Source of the DNA: Peribacillus alkalitolerans
GTDB lineage: Bacteria > Bacillota > Bacilli > Bacillales > DSM-1321
Length of the DNA: 64,000 bases
Direction of reading: 5' to 3'
Assembly: GCF_010882125.1 (NCBI RefSeq)
Contig: NZ_JAAGVZ010000015.1
Location: 19,308 to 83,307, forward strand
Shown here: in pieces, positions 1 through 8,279 of the stretch
Layout: the number at the start of each line of letters is the position of its first letter
Position numbering within the stretch: the first letter of the stretch is position 1
The notes under the pieces: generated by a model
Databases searched by the model: none
Told to the model about the DNA's origin: nothing
The model's input: the letters and a program-made list of their open reading frames with translations, nothing else
Translations under genes and position numbers: made by a program

Positions 1-2
1 AG

Positions 3-344
3 ATTCAAGAAGCCGTGCTTGCAAAAAAAATAACAGAACGGCATGCACGATCTTTAATTCCATTAAAAGATCCTCAAAAACAGGTCCTTTTATTACAGGA
101 AATCATTGAAAAGAACTTGAATGTAAAACAGACGGAAGAACGTGTAGTAAAAATGCTTACTTCCCCTGATAAGAAGGCTAAACCAAAGCGTAAAGCTTTC
201 AGTAAAGATATGAGGATTGCTGTAAATACAATAAGGCAATCGTTAACAATGGTGACAGATAATGGAATCAATCTAGATTCTGAAGAAGAAGAGTTTGAAG
301 ATTTTTATCAATTCACCATTAAGATTCCTAAAAAACGTTCTTAA
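3..344 (+). CDS. noc: Nucleoid occlusion protein Noc, C-terminal part (cut by window edge)
   Basis: The open frame enters from the left edge, so only about the last 113 residues are present; the GTG at 15 is an internal codon. The remaining part fits the end of the helix-turn-helix region ([14 protein letters not shown]) and the C-terminal dimerisation domain of Noc, the ParB/CTP-binding paralogue that binds NBS sites and stops FtsZ assembly over the nucleoid. Position directly upstream of soj-spo0J, as in B. subtilis, separates it from Spo0J, whose complete gene follows. Key N-terminal motifs cannot be seen. A Rho-independent terminator follows. Confidence 0.88.
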   Translation: MQEAVLAKKITERHARSLIPLKDPQKQVLLLQEIIEKNLNVKQTEERVVKMLTSPDKKAKPKRKAFSKDMRIAVNTIRQSLTMVTDNGINLDSEEEEFEDFYQFTIKIPKKRS

Positions 345-374
345 AAAATAGTTTAATTGATAAATACAGATAAT

Positions 375-428
375 CGACGGCTGAAGGGAAGGGAAATAAA
401 TATTTCCACTCTTTCGTCGTTTTTTTTT
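375..428 (+). terminator. Rho-independent terminator after noc
   Basis: CGACG (375-379) pairs with CGTCG (415-419), with an inner GGAAATA/TATTTCC stem (392-407), followed by a run of nine T. It separates noc from soj-spo0J. The rest of 429-637 is AT-rich and should hold the soj promoter; I see no convincing -35/-10 pair. Confidence 0.75.
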
Positions 429-637
429 GATTCTTTTCTCCATCTTCACGCTATTATCCCTTATTTAGTACGATCAAAACTAACTTAGATTACTAAAAGT
501 TTTTAGAAAAAAATTTCCTAAACATACTTTCATGATAAAATAGATTAAGTGCAGTCCTATTCATTCAAATAAAAAATAGTTTGATAGAAATATATAAATG
601 TAAAGTATATTTAGGGAAGGGTAAGGTAGGTGACATC

Positions 638-1399
638 GTGGGTAAAATTATCTCCATAGCAAACCAAAAAGGAGGCGTTGGCAAAACCACAACGTCTGTA
701 AATTTAGGTGCTTGCTTGGCTTACATAGGAAAGAAAGTTTTAATGGTAGATATAGATCCTCAAGGGAATGCAACAAGTGGAATCGGTATTGAAAAAGCCG
801 ATGTCGATCAGTGCATTTACGATGTATTAGTAGATGATGTGGAAGCATCGGACGTCATTAAGCCTGCAAAAGTGGAAAACCTTTATGTATTGCCAGCCAC
901 CATACAATTGGCTGGTGCGGAGATTGAATTGGTTCCTACTATTTCACGTGAAGTACGCTTAAAGCGCGCTCTAGAAGAAGTGAAGGATGACTATGATTAT
1001 ATAATTATCGATTGTCCTCCATCGTTAGGATTACTTACAATCAATGCATTAACTGCCTCTGATGCAGTCCTAATTCCTGTCCAGTGTGAGTATTATGCAT
1101 TAGAAGGGCTAAGCCAATTACTTAATACAGTAAGGCTAGTACAAAAACATCTAAACCAGGACTTGAAAATTGAAGGCGTGCTACTGACCATGCTGGATGC
1201 TAGGACAAATCTAGGAATTCAAGTCATAGAAGAAGTGAAAAAATACTTCCAGGATAAAGTATATAAAACGATCATCCCTCGTAATATCCGTTTAAGCGAA
1301 GCACCGAGCCATGGCGAACCGATTATCATTTATGATCCAAAGTCAAGGGGAGCAGAGGTTTATTTAGATTTGGCAAAGGAAGTGGTTTCAAATGGCTAA
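638..1399 (+). CDS. soj: Chromosome-partitioning ATPase Soj (ParA)
   Basis: ParA/MinD-type ATPase of 253 residues that works with Spo0J/parS in origin segregation and modulates DnaA activity. The deviant Walker A motif KGGVGKTT (residues 11-18), the second ATPase motif DIDPQGNAT and the DCPPSLG motif are all intact, and length equals B. subtilis Soj. I chose the GTG at 638 because a strong site (GGTAGGTGA) sits 5 bases upstream and MGKIISIANQKGG then matches the family N-terminus; a longer frame opens at 581 but would add 19 unrelated residues. It overlaps spo0J by 8 bases, implying translational coupling. Confidence 0.95.
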   Translation: MGKIISIANQKGGVGKTTTSVNLGACLAYIGKKVLMVDIDPQGNATSGIGIEKADVDQCIYDVLVDDVEASDVIKPAKVENLYVLPATIQLAGAEIELVPTISREVRLKRALEEVKDDYDYIIIDCPPSLGLLTINALTASDAVLIPVQCEYYALEGLSQLLNTVRLVQKHLNQDLKIEGVLLTMLDARTNLGIQVIEEVKKYFQDKVYKTIIPRNIRLSEAPSHGEPIIIYDPKSRGAEVYLDLAKEVVSNG

Positions 1400-2234
1400 A
1401 GGACTAGGAAAAGGGATTAACGCTCTATTCCCAAATCTTGAGGCAAAGAAAGAAGATGCTGTAATAGAGATTAGCATAAAAGAGTTGAGACCTAACCCTT
1501 ACCAACCTAGGAAGCTATTTAAAGCGGAAGCTATTGAAGAATTGAAGGATTCCATCCTTCAACATGGAATTCTACAACCCATCATTGCGAAAAAAAGTGT
1601 CAAAGGATATGAAATTGTCGTCGGTGAACGAAGATTTAGAGCGGCCAAGGCAGCAGGACTTAAAAAGGTACCTGTCGTAGTAAGGGACTTAACAAGCCAA
1701 CAAATGATGGAGCTTGCAGTCTTAGAAAATCTTCAACGTGAGGACCTAACTCCAATAGAAGAAGCAATCGCCTATCAATCCTTATTGGATAAGCTCTCAT
1801 TAACTCAGGAAGAGCTTGCAAAAAGGTTAGGAAAAAGTCGTCCACACATTACGAACCATATACGTCTTTTATCCTTGCCAACAGATATCCAGGATTTAAT
1901 ATCAGAAGGCAAAATCTCAATGGGCCATGGTCGAGCATTGCTAGGATTGAAGAAAAAGACACAACTGAAATTGATTGTTGAAAAGATTGTTAAGGATGAG
2001 TTGAATGTACGTCAGCTGGAACAATTAATCCAACAAGTAAATTCGAATGTTTCACGTGAAACAGAGAAAAAACCTGTAAAAAAAGACGTATTTATCCGTG
2101 AACAGGAAGAGAATCTAAGAGAACGATTCGGAACGACTGTCACGATTACACAAAAAAAGAAAAAGGGGAAAATTGAAATCGAATTTTTCTCACCTGAGGA
2201 TCTAAACCGTATCCTCGATTTATTGGAAAAATAA
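1392..2234 (+). CDS. spo0J: ParB-type CTPase and parS-binding protein Spo0J
   Basis: 280-residue ParB that loads at parS, slides as a CTP clamp and recruits SMC. Visible are the N-terminal CTP-binding motifs (GERRFRAAK and ENLQREDLTPIEEA, roughly residues 78-125), the helix-turn-helix region (LTQEELAKRLGKSRPHITNH, about 136-155) and a C-terminal dimerisation domain. The start ATG overlaps the soj stop. A perfect parS lies inside the coding sequence, as in B. subtilis. A terminator follows, so soj-spo0J forms a two-gene unit. Confidence 0.96.
   Translation: MAKGLGKGINALFPNLEAKKEDAVIEISIKELRPNPYQPRKLFKAEAIEELKDSILQHGILQPIIAKKSVKGYEIVVGERRFRAAKAAGLKKVPVVVRDLTSQQMMELAVLENLQREDLTPIEEAIAYQSLLDKLSLTQEELAKRLGKSRPHITNHIRLLSLPTDIQDLISEGKISMGHGRALLGLKKKTQLKLIVEKIVKDELNVRQLEQLIQQVNSNVSRETEKKPVKKDVFIREQEENLRERFGTTVTITQKKKKGKIEIEFFSPEDLNRILDLLEK
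2048..2063. promoter_or_regulatory. parS: parS site within spo0J
   Basis: TGTTTCACGTGAAACA, a perfect 16-bp palindrome identical to the Bacillus parS consensus. It is the loading site for the Spo0J encoded around it. Confidence 0.95.
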
Positions 2235-2246
2235 TAATTTTATCAG

Positions 2247-2279
2247 CACACTATTATGTAAAAATGTAGTGTGTTTTTC
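2247..2279 (+). terminator. Terminator after spo0J
   Basis: CACACTA (2247-2253) pairs with TAGTGTG (2267-2273), followed by TTTTTCTTT. Confidence 0.75.
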
Positions 2280-2337
2280 TTTATAGCTTTTCAAAAATAA
2301 ACAATCAAATGGATTGTAAGATACAGAGGAAATAAAA

Positions 2338-3051
2338 ATGATTCTTTTAGGAACGATTGTAAATGGGCTTTGTATCATCATTGGTACTTTACTAGGAAAA
2401 CTTTTTCATAGAATTCCACAGAAGATGAAGGATACTGTCATGAGCGGAATTGGATTGGCGGTTATGGTCTTGGGCTTACAAATGGGCTTTAAAAGCGAAC
2501 AATTTCTGATTGTTATCCTTAGCTTAGTTGGGGGAGCAATAATTGGTGAATTCATTGACCTGGATTTAAAATTAAACCAGCTGGGAAATTGGTTGGAGAA
2601 AAAGCTGGGATCATCGGAAGGAAGCTCTATATCACAAGGTTTTGTGACCGCGACATTAATATTTGTGATTGGGGCAATGGCCATTATTGGTGCGCTTGAT
2701 AGCGGGATTCGTGGCGATCATGATGTACTTTATACTAAGGCGATAATCGATGGATTCACTTCTGTCATTCTTGCTACAACGCTTGGTATTGGCGTGTTAT
2801 TTTCCGCAGTTCCAGTTATGTTATATCAAGGTACGATAGCCCTATTTGCTACTCAAATTGACAAATTTGTTCCTGCGGCACTATTGGACTCATTTGTAGT
2901 GGAAATGACCTCTGCAGGTGGTATTATGATCGTAGCCATTGGATTAAATCTTCTTGGTTTGACGAAAATTAGGGTAGCAAATCTATTGCCTGGTATTCTT
3001 GTCGTAGCCTTTTTAGTTTCAGTTTTTTATTATTTTAATATAGAATTATAA
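2338..3051 (+). CDS. DUF554 family membrane protein
   Basis: 237-residue very hydrophobic protein with about six to seven membrane segments; the N-terminus MILLGTIVNGLCIIIGTLLG and the conserved IGALDSGIRGD loop are typical of DUF554 (YqgA/YdfK group), probable transporters of unknown substrate. GAGGAAATAAAA precedes the ATG. It stands alone between two terminators, so it is probably monocistronic. Physiological function is not established for the family. Confidence 0.8.
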   Translation: MILLGTIVNGLCIIIGTLLGKLFHRIPQKMKDTVMSGIGLAVMVLGLQMGFKSEQFLIVILSLVGGAIIGEFIDLDLKLNQLGNWLEKKLGSSEGSSISQGFVTATLIFVIGAMAIIGALDSGIRGDHDVLYTKAIIDGFTSVILATTLGIGVLFSAVPVMLYQGTIALFATQIDKFVPAALLDSFVVEMTSAGGIMIVAIGLNLLGLTKIRVANLLPGILVVAFLVSVFYYFNIEL

Positions 3052-3084
3052 AAAGGAGAGACAATTATTTTGTCACTCCTTTAC
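3051..3084. terminator. Bidirectional terminator between DUF554 gene and yyaC
   Basis: AAAAGGAGAGACAA pairs with TTGTCACTCCTTT; A and T runs flank both sides, and the adjacent genes converge. Confidence 0.7.
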
Positions 3085-3106
3085 TTATTTCTAAATGGAT
3101 TTATGA

Positions 3107-3733
3107 TTACTGCGAAGCTTGTTCCTGATCAAATCCCCAACTGAATTTAGAGAAGGTATTTGTAGGTTTGTAACGCTTATTTGCTAAGTGGATGCCATCT
3201 GCTATTGTCCTTGCCATTTTCAAGACGAGATTTAAACGTGTGTTTTGTAAGACGAAAAATTCCATGAACCCGCTAACATTCACAATGCCAGTTATATGAG
3301 CATCACCAACAGGCGGCAGTTCTTTATTTACTCCGGCACCTGGTTTAACTGGTCCTTCACCTATTTGAACTGTTCCAACATTTTTCAGTCTACCAAGACA
3401 GGCATCCACTCCAATGATAAAAGGGTTATGGTGGTTCATTTTAATATGGGCTAATTTTTCCTCAAGATTAACGGCGTGAATGGGATCTTCTAATGTACCG
3501 TATACATGGAAAGTGGGACTTTTTTCTGAAAGGAAGGTTCCAACTAGTGGGCCAAGGGAATCTCCCGTTGAACGATCGGTTCCAATACAAACAATGACAA
3601 CGTTTTGGATTCTAGAGACAGGGAACAATGAAAGTAAATCTTCTGATATTCTTTTTACAGCGTCCTGTTCTTCGAATATGATTCTACTGGTCTTATCTCG
3701 ACTGTTATCTAAAAATCCCGGATTAAAATTCAT
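3107..3733 (-). CDS. yyaC: Spore protein YyaC (GPR-like protease fold)
   Basis: 208 residues, close to B. subtilis YyaC. The family (DUF1256/YyaC) has a HybD/GPR-like fold and is expressed during sporulation; its substrate is not known. Visible are the conserved IGTDRSTGDSLGPLVG stretch and the VDACLG and PVGDAHITGIVNV segments that line the putative active site. It is the one core gene here facing the origin, the same orientation as in other Bacillaceae. An AGAGGAG site precedes the ATG (at 3733). Its presence supports an endospore former. Confidence 0.88.
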   Translation of the reverse strand: MNFNPGFLDNSRDKTSRIIFEEQDAVKRISEDLLSLFPVSRIQNVVIVCIGTDRSTGDSLGPLVGTFLSEKSPTFHVYGTLEDPIHAVNLEEKLAHIKMNHHNPFIIGVDACLGRLKNVGTVQIGEGPVKPGAGVNKELPPVGDAHITGIVNVSGFMEFFVLQNTRLNLVLKMARTIADGIHLANKRYKPTNTFSKFSWGFDQEQASQ

Positions 3734-3964
3734 TTAAGTCCCACTCCTCTATAAATGTAGTAACAGTATACGGAAATTCAGAAAATTGTATACATGCAGT
3801 AGTGGAGATTGTGAAAAAAGGGCATTATAATAAAGATGTTCATATCGTAAATCTACTCTTAACAACATATTCATCATAGAAACTATTTATAATGATCTTT
3901 TCTTATACCCTTCTAACACTTAAGTAAAAACTTCATGTAAAGAATATTGAAAGAGAGGTGCGAT

Positions 3965-4849
3965 ATGAGTTACACCGAAAAAATAACCAATAGATATGTA
4001 GAAAAATTATCAAATGAAAATCTTTGGATTAATGTAGGGGAAATAATGATTAAAATCTTAGTCATTGTATTCTTGGCTGGATTAGCCATCCGAATTGGAA
4101 AATCTATCATCCGAAAATTCTTCCTCGTAAGATCTAAAAGTCCTCTTCGGATTTCAGAAAGAAGAGAAGCCACTATATTAAAGTTATTAGAGAATGTCCT
4201 TACATATGTCATTTTCTTTATTGCTTTAATGATGATTTTAGAAGCTTTAACCATCGATGTGAAGGCATTATTGGCAGGGGCAGGGATAGTTGGACTTGCA
4301 GTAGGTTTTGGTGCACAAAGCTTAGTGAAAGATGTAATTACTGGCTTTTTTATCATCTTAGAAGACCAATTTTCAGTAGGGGATTATGTTCGAATTGGCC
4401 AATTTGAGGGAACAGTCGAGGAAATTGGATTAAGAACTTCAAAAGTGAAAAGTTTTACTGGGGAAGTCCATATCATTCCAAATGGAAATATATTGGAAGT
4501 GACGAATTTTTCAATACATAATAGTGTTGCAGTTGTGGATGTAAGCATTGCTTATGAAGGAGATATGGAACTAGCAGAGCGAGTGATTAAGGATTTACTA
4601 GTGACCATGCCTGATAAATATGAGGACTTGATTAAGACACCTGAACTTTTGGGAGTACAAACTTTAGGCCCTTCTGAAGTTGTTTATCGAATAACTGCAG
4701 AAACCGCACCGATGAAACACTTTTTCATATCAAGGGTATTACGTAAAGAAATTAAACAGTGTTTGGACGAGAATGGTATTGAAATACCGTTCCCACGCAT
4801 GGTGATGTATAACAGACAAGATGAAAGAGAGAAGAAACAAAGGGGATAG
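3965..4849 (+). CDS. Small-conductance mechanosensitive channel (MscS family)
   Basis: 294-residue MscS-type channel. Two N-terminal membrane helices (about residues 25-45 and 70-95) are followed by the pore-lining TM3 with its small-residue pattern (AGAGIVGLAVGFGAQSLVKD, about 97-116) and a soluble beta/alpha vestibule domain that includes GTVEEIGLRTSK. The ATG at 3965 is preceded by GAGAGGTGCGAT; a TTG 18 bases upstream lacks a site. The next gene, yyzM, begins 14 bases downstream, as in other Bacillus genomes. Probable role: release of solutes on osmotic downshift. Confidence 0.88.
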   Translation: MSYTEKITNRYVEKLSNENLWINVGEIMIKILVIVFLAGLAIRIGKSIIRKFFLVRSKSPLRISERREATILKLLENVLTYVIFFIALMMILEALTIDVKALLAGAGIVGLAVGFGAQSLVKDVITGFFIILEDQFSVGDYVRIGQFEGTVEEIGLRTSKVKSFTGEVHIIPNGNILEVTNFSIHNSVAVVDVSIAYEGDMELAERVIKDLLVTMPDKYEDLIKTPELLGVQTLGPSEVVYRITAETAPMKHFFISRVLRKEIKQCLDENGIEIPFPRMVMYNRQDEREKKQRG

Positions 4850-4862
4850 GGAGGAAACAAGA

Positions 4863-5060
4863 ATGGAACAAAAGGAATTTGGATTACATGATATCGTAGA
4901 AATGAAAAAACCCCATCCTTGTGGCATAAACCGGTGGAAAGTCATTCGATTGGGCATGGATATCCGGATTAAATGCGAGGGCTGTGACCACAGTGTCATG
5001 ATTCCTCGTAAAGAGTTTACAAGAAAAATGAAAAAGATCTTAGTCAAGCATGCTGAATGA
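4863..5060 (+). CDS. yyzM: DUF951 family small protein YyzM
   Basis: 65-residue conserved protein of unknown function. It has the DUF951 signature: H-x-C-G (PHPCGINRWKV) followed by CEGCDH, which suggests a metal or nucleic-acid-binding knuckle. I chose the ATG at 4863 because GGGAGG stands 8 to 10 bases upstream and the family begins near here; an upstream ATG at 4821 overlaps the channel gene. Probably co-transcribed with the MscS gene. Its stop codon lies in the loop of the terminator hairpin. Confidence 0.82.
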   Translation: MEQKEFGLHDIVEMKKPHPCGINRWKVIRLGMDIRIKCEGCDHSVMIPRKEFTRKMKKILVKHAE

Positions 5061-5075
5061 AGCATGCTTTTTCTA
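5046..5075 (+). terminator. Terminator overlapping the yyzM stop
   Basis: AAGCATGC (5046-5053) pairs with GCATGCTT (5062-5069), then TTTTC. The left arm is inside the coding sequence. The same AGCATGCT palindrome recurs at about 5271. Confidence 0.65.
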
Positions 5076-5146
5076 TATTAGAATAACTTGGTTGCAGTGG
5101 AGCAAAGAGACTAGGTGGCCAAAATCATAAATAAATGGAAGAGGAT

Positions 5147-5162
5147 GGTTTCACGTGGAACC
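5147..5162. promoter_or_regulatory. Degenerate parS-like palindrome
   Basis: GGTTTCACGTGGAACC keeps the CACGTG core and dyad symmetry but differs from parS at three positions (1, 12 and 16). It lies in the 332-base space before ychF, which otherwise holds only the yyzM terminator and the ychF promoter region. Binding by Spo0J is uncertain. Confidence 0.4.
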
Positions 5163-5392
5163 TGTGTTTCAGATTTCGGAAAGTATCTCTCAAACCGTGA
5201 ATTTGTTAGAAGTACCCTTTAAATATAGAAAAAAATAAACAATAACATTCCAGGCATCCTTTTGATAAGAAGCATGCTTGTCTTTTTATAGGGAAATCTC
5301 TATAATTGGTTAGGGTTTCATAAGAAATGATTTGATAAAAAATTATTTGTGTTTATTCATAGATTACAGACTATTAGAGGAGTGAAAATGGT

Positions 5393-6493
5393 ATGGCATT
5401 AACAGCTGGTATCGTTGGTTTACCGAACGTTGGGAAGTCAACTCTATTTAATGCAATTACACAAGCAGGAATCGAATCTGCAAACTATCCGTTTTGTACG
5501 ATTGAACCTAATGTAGGGATCGTGGAAGTTCCGGATCAGCGTTTACAAAAATTGACAGAACTTGTTCAACCTAAGAAAACAGTTCCAACAACATTTGAAT
5601 TCACGGATATTGCTGGAATTGTTAAAGGGGCAAGTAAGGGAGAAGGACTTGGTAATAAATTCTTATCTCACATTCGTGAAGTAGATGCAATCTGCCAAGT
5701 TGTCCGCTGCTTTGAAGATGAAAATATTACCCACGTTTCTGGTAAGGTTGATCCGATTGATGATATCGAAACAATCAACTTAGAGCTTATCTTAGCTGAC
5801 CTTGAATCTGTCGATAAACGTCTTGCCAGAGTTGGAAAAATGGCAAAGCAAAAAGATAAAGATGCAATGGCTGAACAGGAAGTTTTAGAAATGCTGAAAG
5901 AAGCTTTGGAAAATGAAAAGCCTGCCCGTACAGTCGAATTTTCTGAGGAACAATTAAAGCTTGCAAAAAGCCTACATTTGTTAACGATAAAGCCTGTACT
6001 ATATGTAGCTAACGTTGGTGAAGATGATGTAGCTGATCCTTCTAATAATCCATATGTGCAAAAAGTAAGAGAATTTGCAGCAGGTGATAATGCTGAGGTT
6101 ATCGTAATCTGTGCCAAAATCGAAGAAGAAATTTCTGAACTTGATGGTGAAGAAAAGGCAATGTTCTTGTCAGAACTAGGAATTGAAGAGTCTGGACTTG
6201 ATCAATTGATTCGTGCTGCATACAGCTTATTGGGACTAGCTACGTATTTCACTGCAGGAGTCCAGGAAGTACGCGCATGGACTTTCCGCAAAGGGATGAA
6301 GGCACCACAATGTGCTGGTATCATTCACTCTGACTTTGAACGTGGATTTATCCGTGCTGAAACAGTATCTTACGATGACTTGCTTGCAGGTGGTTCAATG
6401 AATGCTGCAAAAGAAGCCGGGAAAGTTCGTTTAGAAGGTAAAGAATACTTCGTTCAAGATGGAGATGTTATTCATTTCCGTTTCAACGTATAA
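5393..6493 (+). CDS. ychF: Redox-regulated ATPase YchF (Obg-like)
   Basis: 366-residue P-loop NTPase of the OLA1/YchF family, which binds ribosomes and hydrolyses ATP in preference to GTP. Visible are G1 (GLPNVGKST, residues 8-16), the DIAGIVKGAS G3/switch II region, and the G4-equivalent NVGE near residue 207, the change from NKxD that explains ATP preference. The C-terminal TGS domain ends in GDVIHFRFNV. GGAGTGAAAATGGT precedes the ATG. It is followed by a strong terminator and is monocistronic. In B. subtilis the gene is called yyaF. Confidence 0.95.
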   Translation: MALTAGIVGLPNVGKSTLFNAITQAGIESANYPFCTIEPNVGIVEVPDQRLQKLTELVQPKKTVPTTFEFTDIAGIVKGASKGEGLGNKFLSHIREVDAICQVVRCFEDENITHVSGKVDPIDDIETINLELILADLESVDKRLARVGKMAKQKDKDAMAEQEVLEMLKEALENEKPARTVEFSEEQLKLAKSLHLLTIKPVLYVANVGEDDVADPSNNPYVQKVREFAAGDNAEVIVICAKIEEEISELDGEEKAMFLSELGIEESGLDQLIRAAYSLLGLATYFTAGVQEVRAWTFRKGMKAPQCAGIIHSDFERGFIRAETVSYDDLLAGGSMNAAKEAGKVRLEGKEYFVQDGDVIHFRFNV

Positions 6494-6503
6494 TCCTTTT
6501 TTC

Positions 6504-6535
6504 AAAACCTTATCTTCTGATAGGGTTTTGTTTTT
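6504..6535 (+). terminator. Terminator after ychF
   Basis: AAAACCTTATC pairs with GATAGGGTTTT (one G-U pair) around a TTCT loop, followed by GTTTTTG. Confidence 0.8.
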
Positions 6536-6552
6536 GTTTTAGGCCGTTTTCG

Positions 6553-6736
6553 TAAAGTTTGTTGCTTTATTAGTTTAATTTGACTTTAACGAACTGAGTT
6601 GATTGTAGCGGAGGGCACTCTACCCCAGCGGAAAAAGAGGGAAGTGGGAGACCCCACAGGCGGAATCGCCGAGAGACTCCTATCCTTCCCCGCGGAAAGT
6701 AAGTACCTCTAGCTGGCAATAAACGGACAAACTTTA
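6553..6736. repeat. 184-bp intergenic repeat with 10-bp terminal inverted repeats
   Basis: The ends are TAAAGTTTGT (6553-6562) and its exact complement ACAAACTTTA (6727-6736). The interior (GAGTTGATTGTAGCGGAGGG ... GAGACCCCACAGGCGG ... CCCCGCGGAAAGTAAG) matches, from memory, a dispersed repeat common between genes in Bacillaceae. Fragments of the same family occur at about 25.43 kb and 50.40 kb. No open frame. GC content is clearly above the flanks. Confidence 0.7.
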
Positions 6737-6778
6737 TTTGTCTAAAAACAACAATCAAACGAGATTTCACTTGTTATA

Positions 6779-6807
6779 TTGCAATCTCTTGTGCTCTATG
6801 CTATACT
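6779..6807 (+). promoter_or_regulatory. Sigma-A promoter of the rpsF-ssb-rpsR operon
   Basis: TTGCAA (6779-6784), a 17-base spacer, then TATACT (6802-6807). The position suits a transcript that begins just before the S6:S18 leader. Confidence 0.7.
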
Positions 6808-6836
6808 TTCAACTTGTGAGTAATTAACTTAATTGC

Positions 6837-6870
6837 TCCTTGCCCTTTACGGGCCGTTAGACCAAAAGGA
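6837..6870 (+). promoter_or_regulatory. Ribosomal S6:S18 autoregulatory leader
   Basis: TCCTTG (6837-6842) can pair with CAAAAGGA (6863-6870), which overlaps the rpsF ribosome-binding site. Inside is a GCCC/GGGC hairpin closed by a TTTAC loop, and CCGTTAGAC is left as a bulge. A CCG bulge next to a hairpin, closed by a stem at the rpsF start, is the known S6:S18-binding leader that represses this operon in many bacteria. Confidence 0.65.
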
Positions 6871-6880
6871 GGTGACAGTG

Positions 6881-7168
6881 ATGAGAAAATACGAAATTAT
6901 GTACATCATCCGTCCAAACATTGAGGAAGAAGCTAAAAAAGCTTTAGTTGAGCGTTTCAACACAATCCTTACTGAAAATGGTGCGGAATTAGCGGAATCA
7001 AAAGATTGGGGTAAGCGTCGTCTTGCTTACGAAATCAATGATTTACGCGATGGCTACTACATGATCGTTAAAGTTAACGCAGAAGCTGCAGCGGTTCAAG
7101 AATTTGATCGTCTTGCTAAAATCAGCGAAGACATTATCCGCCATATCGTAATTAAAGAAGAAGAATAA
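6881..7168 (+). CDS. rpsF: 30S ribosomal protein S6
   Basis: 95 residues, full family length, beginning [14 protein letters not shown] chose the ATG at 6881 because a near-perfect AAAAGGAGGTGA lies just upstream; a frame extended to 6833 would translate the leader structure. First gene of rpsF-ssb-rpsR. Expression is probably feedback-controlled through the leader and through the SigA promoter at 6779. Confidence 0.97.
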   Translation: MRKYEIMYIIRPNIEEEAKKALVERFNTILTENGAELAESKDWGKRRLAYEINDLRDGYYMIVKVNAEAAAVQEFDRLAKISEDIIRHIVIKEEE

Positions 7169-7185
7169 TTCCATTTAAATATATT

Positions 7186-7201
7186 TGTTTCATGTGAAAC
7201 A
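7186..7201. promoter_or_regulatory. parS: parS site between rpsF and ssb (one mismatch)
   Basis: TGTTTCATGTGAAACA differs from the consensus only at one core base (CATGTG instead of CACGTG). It is intergenic, so coding constraint does not explain the palindrome. Confidence 0.75.
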
Positions 7202-7227
7202 TCACATGAGATTGGGAGTTGATTCTG

Positions 7228-7731
7228 ATGATGAATCGCGTCATCTTAGTAGGGCGCTTAACAAAAGATCCTGAATTACGATACACACCAAGTGGAGTGC
7301 CAGTGGCAACTTTTACTCTTGCTGTGAATCGAGCTTTCTCGAATCAGCAGGGTGAGCGTGAAGCGGACTTTATTAACTGTGTGGTGTGGCGTAAGCCGGC
7401 AGAAAACGTAGCGAACTTCTTGAAAAAAGGAAGCTTAGCTGGTGTTGATGGTCGCCTTCAAACGCGTAATTATGAAGGACAAGATGGTAAGCGAGTGTAT
7501 GTTACGGAAGTCACAGCTGAAAGTGTTCAATTCCTTGAACCGAAAAATTCAGGTGCATCAGGAAGTAACAGAAATGAGAGCGGTTCTTTCGGTGGACAGC
7601 AAAGAGAAGATTATTCTTATGGCGAAAACCGTAATCAGGGTCAACGCAACAATTACACTCGTGTAGACGATGATCCATTTGCAAATAACGGTCAAACGAT
7701 CGATATTTCCGATGATGATCTACCGTTCTAA
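7228..7731 (+). CDS. ssb: Single-stranded DNA-binding protein SsbA
   Basis: 167-residue SSB. The N-terminal OB fold runs to about residue 105 ([20 protein letters not shown], and QFLEPKN at its end); a Gly/Asn/Gln-rich linker follows; the acidic tip DISDDDLPF recruits replication and repair partners. Start chosen at ATG 7228 (MMNRVIL), with GGGAG upstream; the ATG at 7231 is also possible. It sits between rpsF and rpsR as in B. subtilis. Confidence 0.96.
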   Translation: MMNRVILVGRLTKDPELRYTPSGVPVATFTLAVNRAFSNQQGEREADFINCVVWRKPAENVANFLKKGSLAGVDGRLQTRNYEGQDGKRVYVTEVTAESVQFLEPKNSGASGSNRNESGSFGGQQREDYSYGENRNQGQRNNYTRVDDDPFANNGQTIDISDDDLPF

Positions 7732-7766
7732 ACCTGATTTTTATTAAAAACTGAAGGAGGGAATAA

Positions 7767-8012
<246 letters not shown>

Positions 8013-8022
8013 TTAAATTGAT

Positions 8023-8060
8023 AAAGGCTCAATAAGGGTAATCCTTGTTGAGCCTTTTTG
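8023..8060 (+). terminator. Terminator after rpsR
   Basis: AAAGGCTCAATAAGG pairs with CCTTGTTGAGCCTTT, followed by TTTTG. The remaining 8061-8279 is the leader of yybS and contains a TCGCCAA/TTGGCGA hairpin (8223-8248) without a T run. Confidence 0.85.
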
Positions 8061-8279
8061 TATGGAAATAAAGCTTATCCATCAAAATAGGTAGTAATTA
8101 ATCTCCATGATATAATATAAGAGCTGAATTTTATTTCACTTTCAGAAAAAATAAATTGGCAGCAAAGAAGTAAGTCGACGTAGTGGCCAATTTTAGGAAT
8201 AAAGTATAAGTGCAACTAGACATTCGCCAACGCTGAGGCTTGGCGAATACCAAGTTTTCTAATGAAAGGAGTGGGAGCT

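Noticed and set aside
940..955. parS-like TATTTCACGTGAAGTA inside soj
   Set aside because: Three mismatches, and the bases encode the conserved ISREV segment of Soj, so the resemblance can come from coding constraint.
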